64,000 bases of DNA from Oscillospiraceae bacterium. GTDB taxonomy: Bacteria > Bacillota > Clostridia > Oscillospirales > UBA929. The DNA lies in contig WRAI01000001.1 in assembly GCA_009780275.1 (NCBI GenBank), forward strand, positions 62,001 through 126,000, read 5' to 3'. Positions 43,334 through 51,160 of the stretch are shown in pieces. Position 1 is the first letter of the stretch. Each line of letters starts with the position of its first letter. Under the pieces are notes generated by a model. That model saw nothing but the letters and a program-made list of their open reading frames with translations. It was not told the DNA's origin and searched no databases. The position numbers and the translations under genes were made by a program.

Positions 43334-44291
43334 ATTGGCGATCGGATTTGCCGTAGCATTTATTGTTAGCGCGCTGTCAGGACTATTCCTTGTGCCAATG
43401 CTGCAGCGGTTTAAGATGAAGCAGCAGATTTTAGAAATTGGTCCGAAATGGCATATGAGCAAACAAGGCACACCTATGATGGGCGGACTGATGTTTATTA
43501 TCGGCACAATAGTTGCCAGTGTATTGTTGGGCATACAAAGCCAACAGCGTGAATGGTTGCTCATTCTTGTTTTTGCATTACTCAATAGTGCCATTGGCTT
43601 GATAGATGACCTGGCCAAAGTCAAGCGCAAGCAAAATCGCGGACTGTCGGTACTGCAAAAGCTATTTTTGCAATTGGCATTTTCGGCGGCGTTTATCACG
43701 GCATTGTACTGGATGAATTTGATGGAGTCGGGCGTGTATATTCCTTTCACAAATATCACACTTATATTGCCATGGGTCTTGTTTTTGCTGTTGGCGATCC
43801 TGTACAATACCTTTATCGTCAATGCCGTCAATTTGACAGACGGCGTCGACGGGCTTTGCACAGGGGTGACCATTCCCATCGCGCTGTTTTTTGTGTTGGT
43901 TGCCGTATCACGCGGAACGCCGGATATGGCAATATTCCCCGTGGCGCTGGCAGGCGGTTTATTGGGGTTTTTATTGTATAATTTCAACCCTGCTAAGGTT
44001 TTTATGGGCGATACCGGGTCGCTCTTTCTTGGTGGCGCAGTGTGTGGTATGGCGATGGCCTTTGAAATGCCTTTAATTCTAATTGTCGTGGCTGTGGCGT
44101 ATATTATAGAGGCATTATCGGTCGTGATACAAGTGAGTTATTTCAAAGCATCAGGCGGCAAGCGTGTGTTCAAAATGACGCCCATTCACCATCACTTTGA
44201 AATGAGTGGTTGGAGCGAGAAAAAGTTGTTTTTTGTATTTACATTGGGTACGGTGTTGCTTTGCACCATTGCGTATATTTGGGCGATATAA
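43326..44291 (+). CDS. mraY: Phospho-N-acetylmuramoyl-pentapeptide transferase
   Basis: An integral membrane enzyme that forms lipid I from UDP-MurNAc-pentapeptide and undecaprenyl phosphate. The 321-residue product has about ten membrane segments and the family motifs KQGTPMMGGLMFI, IDDLAKVKRKQNRGL (Asp pair), NAVNLTDGVDGLC, NFNPAKVFMGDTGSLFLGG and MTPIHHHFEM. It starts inside murE. The next gene is ftsW; the usual murD is missing. Confidence 0.96.
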   Translation: MDKLAIGFAVAFIVSALSGLFLVPMLQRFKMKQQILEIGPKWHMSKQGTPMMGGLMFIIGTIVASVLLGIQSQQREWLLILVFALLNSAIGLIDDLAKVKRKQNRGLSVLQKLFLQLAFSAAFITALYWMNLMESGVYIPFTNITLILPWVLFLLLAILYNTFIVNAVNLTDGVDGLCTGVTIPIALFFVLVAVSRGTPDMAIFPVALAGGLLGFLLYNFNPAKVFMGDTGSLFLGGAVCGMAMAFEMPLILIVVAVAYIIEALSVVIQVSYFKASGGKRVFKMTPIHHHFEMSGWSEKKLFFVFTLGTVLLCTIAYIWAI

Positions 44292-44339
44292 ATGTCATTG
44301 TAAAAAAGGGGTTGCCCTATGATAACGAAAGGAGTCATC

Positions 44340-45494
44340 ATGCAAGACGTCAGACCGCGACAGCAAGCTACACAACCAGAAGCCCGCGGCGAAGACGTTG
44401 CCTACGGGCACATTGATTTGCCTTTTTTGCTGCTGATGCTTGCCATTTCGGCTATTGGCATTATTATGATGTTTTCGGCGAGCTATGCCTCGGCGGTGCG
44501 AAGCGGATTACCGCCGAGTTATTTCTTTTTGCGACAAGGTCAGTTTTATCTCGCTGGGCTAGTTATTATGGGCATTTTAAGTCGTGTGAATTATCAAATT
44601 TATAAGATGGCGGCACCATTTATTCTTGTTGGTGTGACGGTGTTGCTGGCATTGGTGCTGATTGCCGGCGAGTCGCGCGGCGGTGCGCGACGGTGGTTTA
44701 ATCTTGGCTTCCAATTCCAACCGTCGGAGCTGGCAAAGCTGGGTATTGTCATTATTTTTGCGACAATGATTGTCATGTTTGGGCGGCGGATGGAAAAATT
44801 TAAGTATGGCGTATTGCCGTTTGGCTTTATTTTGTTATTGTTCTGTGGATTGGTGCTGTTACAACCGCATTTGTCGGGTGCGATCATCATTGGCTCGGCG
44901 GGTATGGCGATGATGTTTGTCGGTGGGGTTAAGAAACGATTTTTTGCTATTTTGATTGCTGGTGGCACGACGGCAGCCTTTTTGGCGTGGCAGTATATGC
45001 CGCATGTTCGGTCGCGCATTAGGGTTTGGCAAGATCCATTTATTGCCCCGCGCGGGGCGGGGTTTCAGCCTATCCAATCGTTGTATGCCATCGGGCCGGG
45101 CGGACTGTTTGGGTTAGGTTTAGGACAAAGTCGTCAAAAATTTGGTAGCTTGCCTGAGCGGCATAATGACTACATCTTTTCGATTGTCGCCGAAGAGCTT
45201 GGCTTTGTCGGGGCATCGTTGATTATTATCTTGTTCATTTTACTTATTTGGCGTGGTTTTTGGCTGGCATTGCAAATGCGGGACAGGTTTGGAAAACTGC
45301 TTGTCTGCGGCATTATGACGTTGTTGTCGTTGCAGACGTTCTTGAACATCGGTGTTGTCACCAATTTGCTGCCTGCAACGGGTGTAAGTATGCCATTTTT
45401 CAGTTATGGCGGCACGGCACTGGTGGTACAGTTGGCACAAATGGGTATTGTGCTGAATGTATCGAAATACATTCCGGCAAAGAGGGAAGGGTAG
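44340..45494 (+). CDS. ftsW: FtsW/SpoVE-type lipid II polymerase
   Basis: A SEDS-family glycosyltransferase that polymerises lipid II at the septum with its partner PBP. The 384-residue membrane protein has about ten helices, with MMFSASYASA, GARRWFNLGFQFQPSELAKLG, FIAPRGAGFQPIQSLYAIG, GLGQSRQKFGSLPERHNDYIFS (the SEDS signature with the catalytic-site region) and MPFFSYGGTALV. The ATG at 44340 follows AAAGGAG; the ATG at 44319 has no ribosome site. SpoVE and FtsW cannot be separated by sequence alone; the context favours FtsW. Confidence 0.93.
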   Translation: MQDVRPRQQATQPEARGEDVAYGHIDLPFLLLMLAISAIGIIMMFSASYASAVRSGLPPSYFFLRQGQFYLAGLVIMGILSRVNYQIYKMAAPFILVGVTVLLALVLIAGESRGGARRWFNLGFQFQPSELAKLGIVIIFATMIVMFGRRMEKFKYGVLPFGFILLLFCGLVLLQPHLSGAIIIGSAGMAMMFVGGVKKRFFAILIAGGTTAAFLAWQYMPHVRSRIRVWQDPFIAPRGAGFQPIQSLYAIGPGGLFGLGLGQSRQKFGSLPERHNDYIFSIVAEELGFVGASLIIILFILLIWRGFWLALQMRDRFGKLLVCGIMTLLSLQTFLNIGVVTNLLPATGVSMPFFSYGGTALVVQLAQMGIVLNVSKYIPAKREG

Positions 45495-45496
45495 AG

Positions 45497-45524
45497 TTGT
45501 CAAGTAGCGTGCAAGGCGTGACAG
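45497..45524 (+). repeat. Dispersed AGGCGTGACAG repeat, copy 4
   Basis: TTGTCAAGTAGCGTGC then AAGGCGTGACAG, in the ftsW-murG gap, 3 bases after the ftsW stop. Confidence 0.65.
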
Positions 45525-45604
45525 ACAGAGCTGCCAAACAGCCGCCCGACAAAAATGGAGCCCGTAAGATTTTCGCCGATAGATGGAAATGGGAGGGCGG
45601 AATT

Positions 45605-45642
45605 TTGTCGAGTAGGTGGCGTTGCGAGGCGTGACAGGGAGG
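45605..45642 (+). repeat. Dispersed AGGCGTGACAG repeat, copy 5
   Basis: TTGTCGAGTAGGTGGC, GTTGC, then GAGGCGTGACAG followed by GGAGG, which is the murG ribosome site. Copies 4 and 5 are direct repeats in one 155-base gap. Confidence 0.7.
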
Positions 45643-45649
45643 ATTAATT

Positions 45650-46774
45650 TTGAGAATAATTTTCGCTTGCGGTGGCACGGGCGGGCATATCAATCCCGCC
45701 ATTGCGCTGGCCAAAATGATTCGCGAACGGCGGCCGTGCAGCGGTGTGCTATTTGTCGGCGGCGATAAGGGCATGGAAAACAAGCTTGTACCACGTGAAG
45801 GTTTTGAAATTCGGAGCATTTCTAGCCGTAGCTTCAGTCGCAAAATGACGCCGGCGGGATTTTGGAAAAATGTCAAGACTACCATTGGTATGGCAGATGT
45901 ATTGCGGCAAGCGGGTAGAATTATTGACGAGTATCGCCCCGATATTGTTGTCGGCACAGGCGGATACGCGGCATTTCCCATGGTGCGACAAGCTGCTAAG
46001 CGTGGTATTAAGACTGCTATCCATGAGTCCAATGCCGTGCCGGGATTGGCAACGCGGGCATTGGCAGGGCGTGTTGACAAGGTTATGGTCGGGTTTAACG
46101 ACTGCGTCAAACATTATCGTCGCAAAGATCACCTTGTGGTGACAGGCACGCCGGTACGTGAGGAGTTTATCTACACGCAAAAAGCGGCGGCAAAGCGCGC
46201 GTTGGAGCTAGATGATCGCCCTGTCGTCGTCGTATATTTTGGCTCACTCGGTGCGCGTGAGATGAATAAAATGATGGTTGATTATATCGATAGCTTGCGA
46301 AAAACAGAGGCATTTCAGCTTATTTATGCGACCGGTACATTTGGCATGCGCTGGATGCCCGAGCGTATCGCGGCACACGGCATTGACTTGGCGCAGTCGC
46401 CGTTTATCCGTATGGAGGAATACATTTATGATATGCCAAACGCTGTCGCGGCAGCCGACTTACTTATTACACGAAGCGGCGCGTCTACCTTGACTGAAAT
46501 GGCCGTGACAGCAACACCGGCCATTCTCATCCCGTCGCCAAATGTCACGGGCAATCAGCAAGAAAAAAATGCCCGTATGGTAGAGCCACATGGCGGCGCA
46601 GTTGTGATTTTGGAAAAAGATTGCAACGGACAGAGGTTGTATGAAACTTCGATTGATCTGTTGCGATCGCCGAAAAAATTGGAAAAGATGAACGCCGCTA
46701 TGCGCGGTTTGGCGATTTTGGATGCCAATGAGCGCATTTATCGGACGATTATGGATTTGGTTGATGCCGAATAG
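45650..46774 (+). CDS. murG: UDP-GlcNAc:lipid I N-acetylglucosaminyltransferase
   Basis: Makes lipid II by adding GlcNAc to lipid I on the inner membrane face. The 374-residue GT-B enzyme has IIFACGGTGGHINPAIALA, a second glycine-rich GTGGYAAFPMVRQA, HESNAVPGLATR, VTGTPVREEF, the C-terminal donor-site ITRSGASTLTEMAVT and SPNVTGNQQEKNA. The start is TTG at 45650, supported by GGGAGG 8 bases upstream and by the immediate N-terminal motif. The ribosome site belongs to a dispersed repeat. Confidence 0.95.
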   Translation: MRIIFACGGTGGHINPAIALAKMIRERRPCSGVLFVGGDKGMENKLVPREGFEIRSISSRSFSRKMTPAGFWKNVKTTIGMADVLRQAGRIIDEYRPDIVVGTGGYAAFPMVRQAAKRGIKTAIHESNAVPGLATRALAGRVDKVMVGFNDCVKHYRRKDHLVVTGTPVREEFIYTQKAAAKRALELDDRPVVVVYFGSLGAREMNKMMVDYIDSLRKTEAFQLIYATGTFGMRWMPERIAAHGIDLAQSPFIRMEEYIYDMPNAVAAADLLITRSGASTLTEMAVTATPAILIPSPNVTGNQQEKNARMVEPHGGAVVILEKDCNGQRLYETSIDLLRSPKKLEKMNAAMRGLAILDANERIYRTIMDLVDAE

Positions 46775-46778
46775 TCGC

Positions 46779-46841
46779 TCGTTAAAATTTTGCTGCCATG
46801 ACAGAATCGCGGTTCTGTCGTCACTGCGCCAATTTTAACGA
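46779..46841. other. Nested inverted repeat between murG and murA
   Basis: TCGTTAAAATT (46779-46789) pairs perfectly with AATTTTAACGA (46831-46841). Inside, GACAGAA (46800-46806) pairs with TTCTGTC (46813-46819). It could be an RNA hairpin or a processing or termination structure; no T tract follows the stem. Confidence 0.7.
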
Positions 46842-46934
46842 CAAGACAGCATCACAAGGTTCGAAAGACCAATGTTGCAGATATGTTCTAGCCATCATTC
46901 CTACATTAGCAAGCCGTGACGCATATCGAAAATT

Positions 46935-46964
46935 CCGCATAGAATGGTCTAGTTTTCTATGCGG
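46935..46964 (+). promoter_or_regulatory. Hairpin overlapping the murA ribosome-binding site
   Basis: CCGCATAGAA (46935-46944), a 10-base loop, TTCTATGCGG (46955-46964). The 3' arm includes the first two bases of the GGAGGG ribosome site (46963-46968), 12 bases before the ATG. Confidence 0.65.
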
Positions 46965-46975
46965 AGGGCAAAAAA

Positions 46976-48232
46976 ATGAGTTATTTTCAAATCAACGGCG
47001 GTCGGCGATTGCGCGGAGAACTTAATGTTCAGGGAGCCAAAAACAGCGTATTGCCTATCCTGGCGGCAACGGTACTGCTCGAAGGGCAGAGTGTGATTAA
47101 GAATTGCCCGCGGCTGCGCGATGTTGACATCACTTTGCAGATTTTACGGCACTTGGGCTGCAAAGTTACACGAAACGGCAATGAAATCACCGTTGATGCG
47201 TCAACGGTGACCTGTGCCGATGTGCCGCATGAACTGATGGATAGCATGCGCTCGTCAATTGTTTTTATGGGTGCGTTGCTGGCGCGATGTGGTGAAGCGA
47301 CGGCGGGCATGCCGGGGGGGTGCGACATTGGGTTGCGTCCCATTGATTTACATCTCAATGCTTTGGGTAAGTTGGGGGCTGAGATTTATACCGAAGGCGG
47401 GCGCATTGTCACTAAAGCTGAACGGCTCAAAGGCTGTGATATTGCGCTGACTTTTCCGAGCGTCGGGGCGACCGAAAATGCCATGCTGGCGGCAAGCAGA
47501 GCAGAGGGATTGACGCGTATTCAGAATGCCGCCTGCGAACCTGAAATTGTCGATTTAGCGCGTTTTCTCATGTCTTGCGGTGTGCGTGTTGGTGGTGCCG
47601 GTACGCCGACAATCAGCATTCGCGGTGGATTGACGGCGCGCGAAGTAACGCATACAGTGATCGCTGATCGCATTGTGGCGGCGACATATATGGCGGCTGT
47701 GGCAGCTGCAGGCGGTGAGGTGTGGCTCAACAAAGTTGATACGCGTCAATGCGGCGCGGTCATCGCCGCATTGACGCAGGCGGGTTGCCGCATTGAGATC
47801 CATGCCAGCCGGCTGTATGTTGAGCAAACGGGCAGGCTGCAAGCCGTGCCATTGCTGAAAACCATGCCGTATCCAGGCTTTCCGACCGACGCGCAAGCGC
47901 CGCTAATGGCAGCGTTGACAAAAGCACAAGGCACATCGGTGGTTGTTGAGACTATTTTTGAAAATCGTTACCGACATGTCGGTGAGTTGGCGCGGATGGG
48001 GGCGGACATCAAGATTGAAGGACGCGCGGCTGTGGTGATGGGCGTAGAGGCCTTGCAAGGGGCGCGTGTCGAAAGTCCTGACCTGCGCAGTGGCGCGGCA
48101 TTGGTGGTGGCGGGACTGGGCGCGAACGGTACGACGCAAGTCAACAATATCAAATACATTGACCGCGGGTATGACAGATTAGAAGACGCATTGGTGGCGA
48201 TTGGCGCGGATATTGTGAGGGTGCAGGGATAA
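46976..48232 (+). CDS. murA: UDP-N-acetylglucosamine 1-carboxyvinyltransferase
   Basis: Transfers enolpyruvate from PEP to UDP-GlcNAc, the committed step of peptidoglycan synthesis. The 418-residue product has LNVQGAKNSVLPILAATVL, the active loop AGMPGGCDIGLRPIDLHL with the catalytic Cys near 116 (the fosfomycin target residue), SVGATENAMLAA, ADRIVAATYMAA, GFPTDAQAPLMAAL and ESPDLRSGAALVVAGL. GGAGGG lies upstream at 46963-46968 in a hairpin. A location between murG and ftsQ is common in Bacillota clusters. Confidence 0.95.
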   Translation: MSYFQINGGRRLRGELNVQGAKNSVLPILAATVLLEGQSVIKNCPRLRDVDITLQILRHLGCKVTRNGNEITVDASTVTCADVPHELMDSMRSSIVFMGALLARCGEATAGMPGGCDIGLRPIDLHLNALGKLGAEIYTEGGRIVTKAERLKGCDIALTFPSVGATENAMLAASRAEGLTRIQNAACEPEIVDLARFLMSCGVRVGGAGTPTISIRGGLTAREVTHTVIADRIVAATYMAAVAAAGGEVWLNKVDTRQCGAVIAALTQAGCRIEIHASRLYVEQTGRLQAVPLLKTMPYPGFPTDAQAPLMAALTKAQGTSVVVETIFENRYRHVGELARMGADIKIEGRAAVVMGVEALQGARVESPDLRSGAALVVAGLGANGTTQVNNIKYIDRGYDRLEDALVAIGADIVRVQG

Positions 48233-48248
48233 AGGAGAGTTTATAAAT

Positions 48249-49034
48249 ATGCCGAACGAAAGAAATGCTGTCCGCAGCAGGCGACAGCGGAGACAAAGCT
48301 TATTATTACGTTTGTTTATCGTGCTTATTATCGCCGGTGTGTTGTTGCTGGCGTCAATGCTGTTTTTTCGCGTCGAGTATGTCGTTATTGAGGGCGCGAC
48401 GCACCACAGTATCGAAGAAATCCAAGCTGTAGCGGATGTAGGTACGGGACGAATGCTTTTTGCGACGCCGCGCAGGCGCGTACGGCAACGACTGCTCAAT
48501 GCTTTTCCCTACTTGCGCGATGTCAATGTTCGGCTGCGGTTGCCCGGCACAATTGTGTTGCAATTGGATGAGCGGCAAGCCATGGCGTATATTGACCAGG
48601 ATGGGCAGCGGTGGATGATTGACTATTATGGGCGATTGTTGGAGGTCACTGCGCCGAATACTGAAGTGGTCGGCTTTGCCCTGCGTGGCATAGGGCTGTA
48701 CGAACCACAAGTCAACACGTACTTCAGTTCGCCTGATCATGTGCAACAGCAAACGTATGAATTATTGTTGCCGGCGTTTCGCAAGCATGGCTTTTTAGAT
48801 TCGCTTGATGAGCTCGACTTGACGGCGTTGGCCGACATTACTTTTTCATTGCACGGACGGTTTACTGTGCGATTGGGCGTGATTAGTGATTTGGACTACA
48901 AACTGCGCCTGTTGACAGAAATGTTGCAACAGCTTGAACAAGAGCGCCCAAACGCTCGCGGTACAATTACTTTGGTTGATGCGGCAGAGCAACGGCGGGC
49001 GTTGTTTAGCGAAGATATTGACTGGGTGGAATAG
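48249..49034 (+). CDS. ftsQ: Division protein FtsQ/DivIB
   Basis: A 261-residue single-pass membrane protein with a basic cytosolic start, a helix (about 20-40; LLLRLFIVLIIAGVLLLASML), a POTRA domain (about 45-115; VEYVVIEGATHHSIEEIQAVA) and the FtsQ/DivIB beta domain (VRLRLPGTIVLQLDERQAMAYI). It is a scaffold with FtsL and FtsB/DivIC at the septum. AAAGGAGAG precedes the ATG. It lies 16 bases after murA and upstream of ftsZ. Confidence 0.9.
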   Translation: MPNERNAVRSRRQRRQSLLLRLFIVLIIAGVLLLASMLFFRVEYVVIEGATHHSIEEIQAVADVGTGRMLFATPRRRVRQRLLNAFPYLRDVNVRLRLPGTIVLQLDERQAMAYIDQDGQRWMIDYYGRLLEVTAPNTEVVGFALRGIGLYEPQVNTYFSSPDHVQQQTYELLLPAFRKHGFLDSLDELDLTALADITFSLHGRFTVRLGVISDLDYKLRLLTEMLQQLEQERPNARGTITLVDAAEQRRALFSEDIDWVE

Positions 49035-49181
49035 GGGCTGCCGCGGACAAAAATTAAACAATTTTCCGAATCATTCAAATGCGAACTCACAAAGGTGCAG
49101 TGCTGTACGTGGTCGACGAGTTGGGCCGTCCTATGCATAACAATTGCAAGCAACGAAATCGAAAGGTATAGGATTGAAATC

Positions 49182-49213
49182 TTGTCGAACAGTTGGCATA
49201 TACAAGGCGTGAT
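49182..49213 (+). repeat. Dispersed AGGCGTGACAG repeat, copy 6
   Basis: TTGTCGAACAGTTGGC, ATATAC, then AAGGCGTGAT: a good match on the left half, with one change on the right. Confidence 0.65.
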
Positions 49214-49267
49214 AATAAGCTGCTAAATCGCCGTGTAAAGAAATTTCAAACAATTGCAAGAAAAAGC

Positions 49268-49296
49268 TTGACCAAACGCATTTTTTTAGGTAGAAT
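49268..49296 (+). promoter_or_regulatory. Sigma-A promoter for ftsZ
   Basis: TTGACC (49268-49273), 17 bases, TAGAAT (49291-49296), 66 bases before the ftsZ start. Confidence 0.75.
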
Positions 49297-49361
49297 AGAG
49301 AAGCGAAACTTTCTAGGGTTTACATAACAAAAGATAAGCATAAAGAATAGAGGTGCATTTC

Positions 49362-50663
49362 ATGCGTATCGAACTTGAAGATGTCGGCGGCCAACGGGTT
49401 GTCAATATTAAGGTAATCGGCATTGGTGGCGGCGGCAATAACGTTATTAACCGCATGATTAAAAACAATGCGGCAGATGTGGATTACATTGCTGTCAACA
49501 CCGACAAGCAACAGCTTCGCACATTGGACGCAACGACAAAAATCCAAATTGGTGAAAAATTGACGCGCGGACAAGGCGCGGGCGCGGACCCGGAAGTAGG
49601 GCGCAAGTCGGCCGAGGAGACACGTGCCGAATTGGCTACGGCGTTGGAAAACACAGACATGCTGTTCTTGACGGCGGGCCTTGGCGGCGGCACGGGTACT
49701 GGTGCTGCGCCTGTGATTGCCGACATTGCGCACGAGATGGGGATTTTAACGGTTGCTATCGTAACCAAGCCGTTTAAGTTTGAGGGTGCGTTGCGTATGG
49801 AGCAGGCTGAGCGCGGTATTGAGGAATTGTATACGCGTGTCGATTCGTTGGTGGTGATTCCAAATGAGAATTTGAAATTGGTGTCAGAACAGCGCATTAC
49901 GCTGGCAAACGCCTTTGCCATTGCCGACAACGTATTGCAACAAGCTGTGCAGAGTATTGCCGATTTGATTAAAATGCCGGGACTGATTAACCTTGACTTT
50001 GCCGATGTGACGGCGGTCATGAAAAACGCCGGATATGCGCACATGGGTGTCGGTTTCGGTGAGGGTAAAACCAAGGCTGAAGACTCGGCGCGTATGGCCA
50101 TTCAAAGCCCGTTGCTCGAAAGCTCAATTAACGGCGCAATGGGCGTATTGGTCAACGTGACCAGTTCGGTTGATTTGTGTATGGAAGATGTTGATGTTGC
50201 GCTCAGTATGGTGAGTGATGCGGCGCATCCGCGGGCCAATATTATCTTGGGCGCCATCTATGATGAGGGTATGGAAGATGCCATGCGCTTGACTGTGATT
50301 GCCACCGGCTTTGAAAAATCGCCTAAGAGCACGGCAAGTGCGCCGGTTGAGACAGAAAAGTCGGCAGGCACGTTTAGTGCAACAACTAAGCGTGAGCCTG
50401 TGGCGCAGCCTATGCCAAACTTTGGAACACCAACGCCAACAGCGTCGGTCGCTGAGCCGGAAACGCCGCGTGCAGACGATTTTAAGCCGCCGTTCTTGGC
50501 CGGTATGCAAAGCAAGTCGACAAGTTCGACCTTCACAGCTGCACCTGAAACACCTGTGAAGGTAGCGTCATCAAGCGGTGAAAATAACGCGGAAGATGCC
50601 GATAAGTTTATTAAGGATATTATGAATGTCTTTGGCAATCGCGGCAAGCAGGACAACGATTGA
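49362..50663 (+). CDS. ftsZ: Cell division GTPase FtsZ
   Basis: The tubulin-like protein that forms the Z ring. The 433-residue product has KVIGIGGGGNNVINRM, the tubulin signature GLGGGTGTGAAPVIA (near 105-120), the T7-region motif LINLDFADV and a C-terminal variable linker. The usual terminal peptide (IPxFL type) is not at the very end; a similar DDFKPPFLAG lies about 60 residues before the C-terminus, which ends DKFIKDIMNVFGNRGKQDND. The ATG at 49362 follows AGAGGTG. It has its own promoter. Confidence 0.97.
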   Translation: MRIELEDVGGQRVVNIKVIGIGGGGNNVINRMIKNNAADVDYIAVNTDKQQLRTLDATTKIQIGEKLTRGQGAGADPEVGRKSAEETRAELATALENTDMLFLTAGLGGGTGTGAAPVIADIAHEMGILTVAIVTKPFKFEGALRMEQAERGIEELYTRVDSLVVIPNENLKLVSEQRITLANAFAIADNVLQQAVQSIADLIKMPGLINLDFADVTAVMKNAGYAHMGVGFGEGKTKAEDSARMAIQSPLLESSINGAMGVLVNVTSSVDLCMEDVDVALSMVSDAAHPRANIILGAIYDEGMEDAMRLTVIATGFEKSPKSTASAPVETEKSAGTFSATTKREPVAQPMPNFGTPTPTASVAEPETPRADDFKPPFLAGMQSKSTSSTFTAAPETPVKVASSSGENNAEDADKFIKDIMNVFGNRGKQDND

Positions 50664-50664
50664 T

Positions 50665-51105
50665 ATGGCGAAGGCGCTCGTTATCGGCTGTGATCACACG
50701 GCGCGACCGTTGAAAGCAGTTATTGCACAGCTTTGCCGTGATAAGGGGTGGCAAGTTGAGGATATTGGCACGCATAGCGATGAATCATGCGATTATCCGC
50801 TGATTGCCGCCGAGGCGGCTCAGCTTGTTGCTGACGGGAAAGTTGAGCGCGGCATTTTGATTTGCGGCACTGGTGTAGGCATGAATATTGCGGCGAATAA
50901 AATTAAAGGCATTCGTTGCGCTTGTTGTTCTGAGCCGTATACGGCAATGCTGATGCGACAGCATAACGATGCAAATATGTTGGCCATCGGTGCACGTGTT
51001 GTCGGCGATGAGTTGGCGAAGATGATTGTAACGGCGTGGCTGGACGCGGAGTTTGAGGGCGGCCGGCACATGCGCCGTGTCGGACAAATTGATGCGTTGA
51101 TGTAG
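50665..51105 (+). CDS. rpiB: Ribose-5-phosphate isomerase B
   Basis: Interconverts ribose-5-phosphate and ribulose-5-phosphate. The 146-residue LacAB/RpiB family protein has IGCDHTARPLK, THSDESCDYP, GILICGTGVGMNIAANK with the catalytic Cys67, and MRQHNDANMLAIGARVVG. The ATG at 50665 is one base after the ftsZ stop, so it is probably translated from the ftsZ transcript. A longer frame from 50626 only overlaps ftsZ. Confidence 0.94.
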   Translation: MAKALVIGCDHTARPLKAVIAQLCRDKGWQVEDIGTHSDESCDYPLIAAEAAQLVADGKVERGILICGTGVGMNIAANKIKGIRCACCSEPYTAMLMRQHNDANMLAIGARVVGDELAKMIVTAWLDAEFEGGRHMRRVGQIDALM

Positions 51106-51160
51106 GGTGCGATGACCTTGAGTGCCGATGTTTAACGAGTCGCGGAATATTGATTGAATC

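Larger units (their letters stand above)
49035..49361. other. 327-base ftsQ-ftsZ intergenic region
   Basis: No convincing gene. It contains a 30-codon frame (49079-49171), copy 6 of the dispersed repeat (49182-49213) and the ftsZ promoter (49268-49296). ftsA is not present here. Confidence 0.7.

Noticed and set aside
43319-43987. A 222-codon minus-strand frame opposite mraY
   Set aside because: It mirrors mraY codons and has no promoter or ribosome site; mraY is unmistakable on the other strand.
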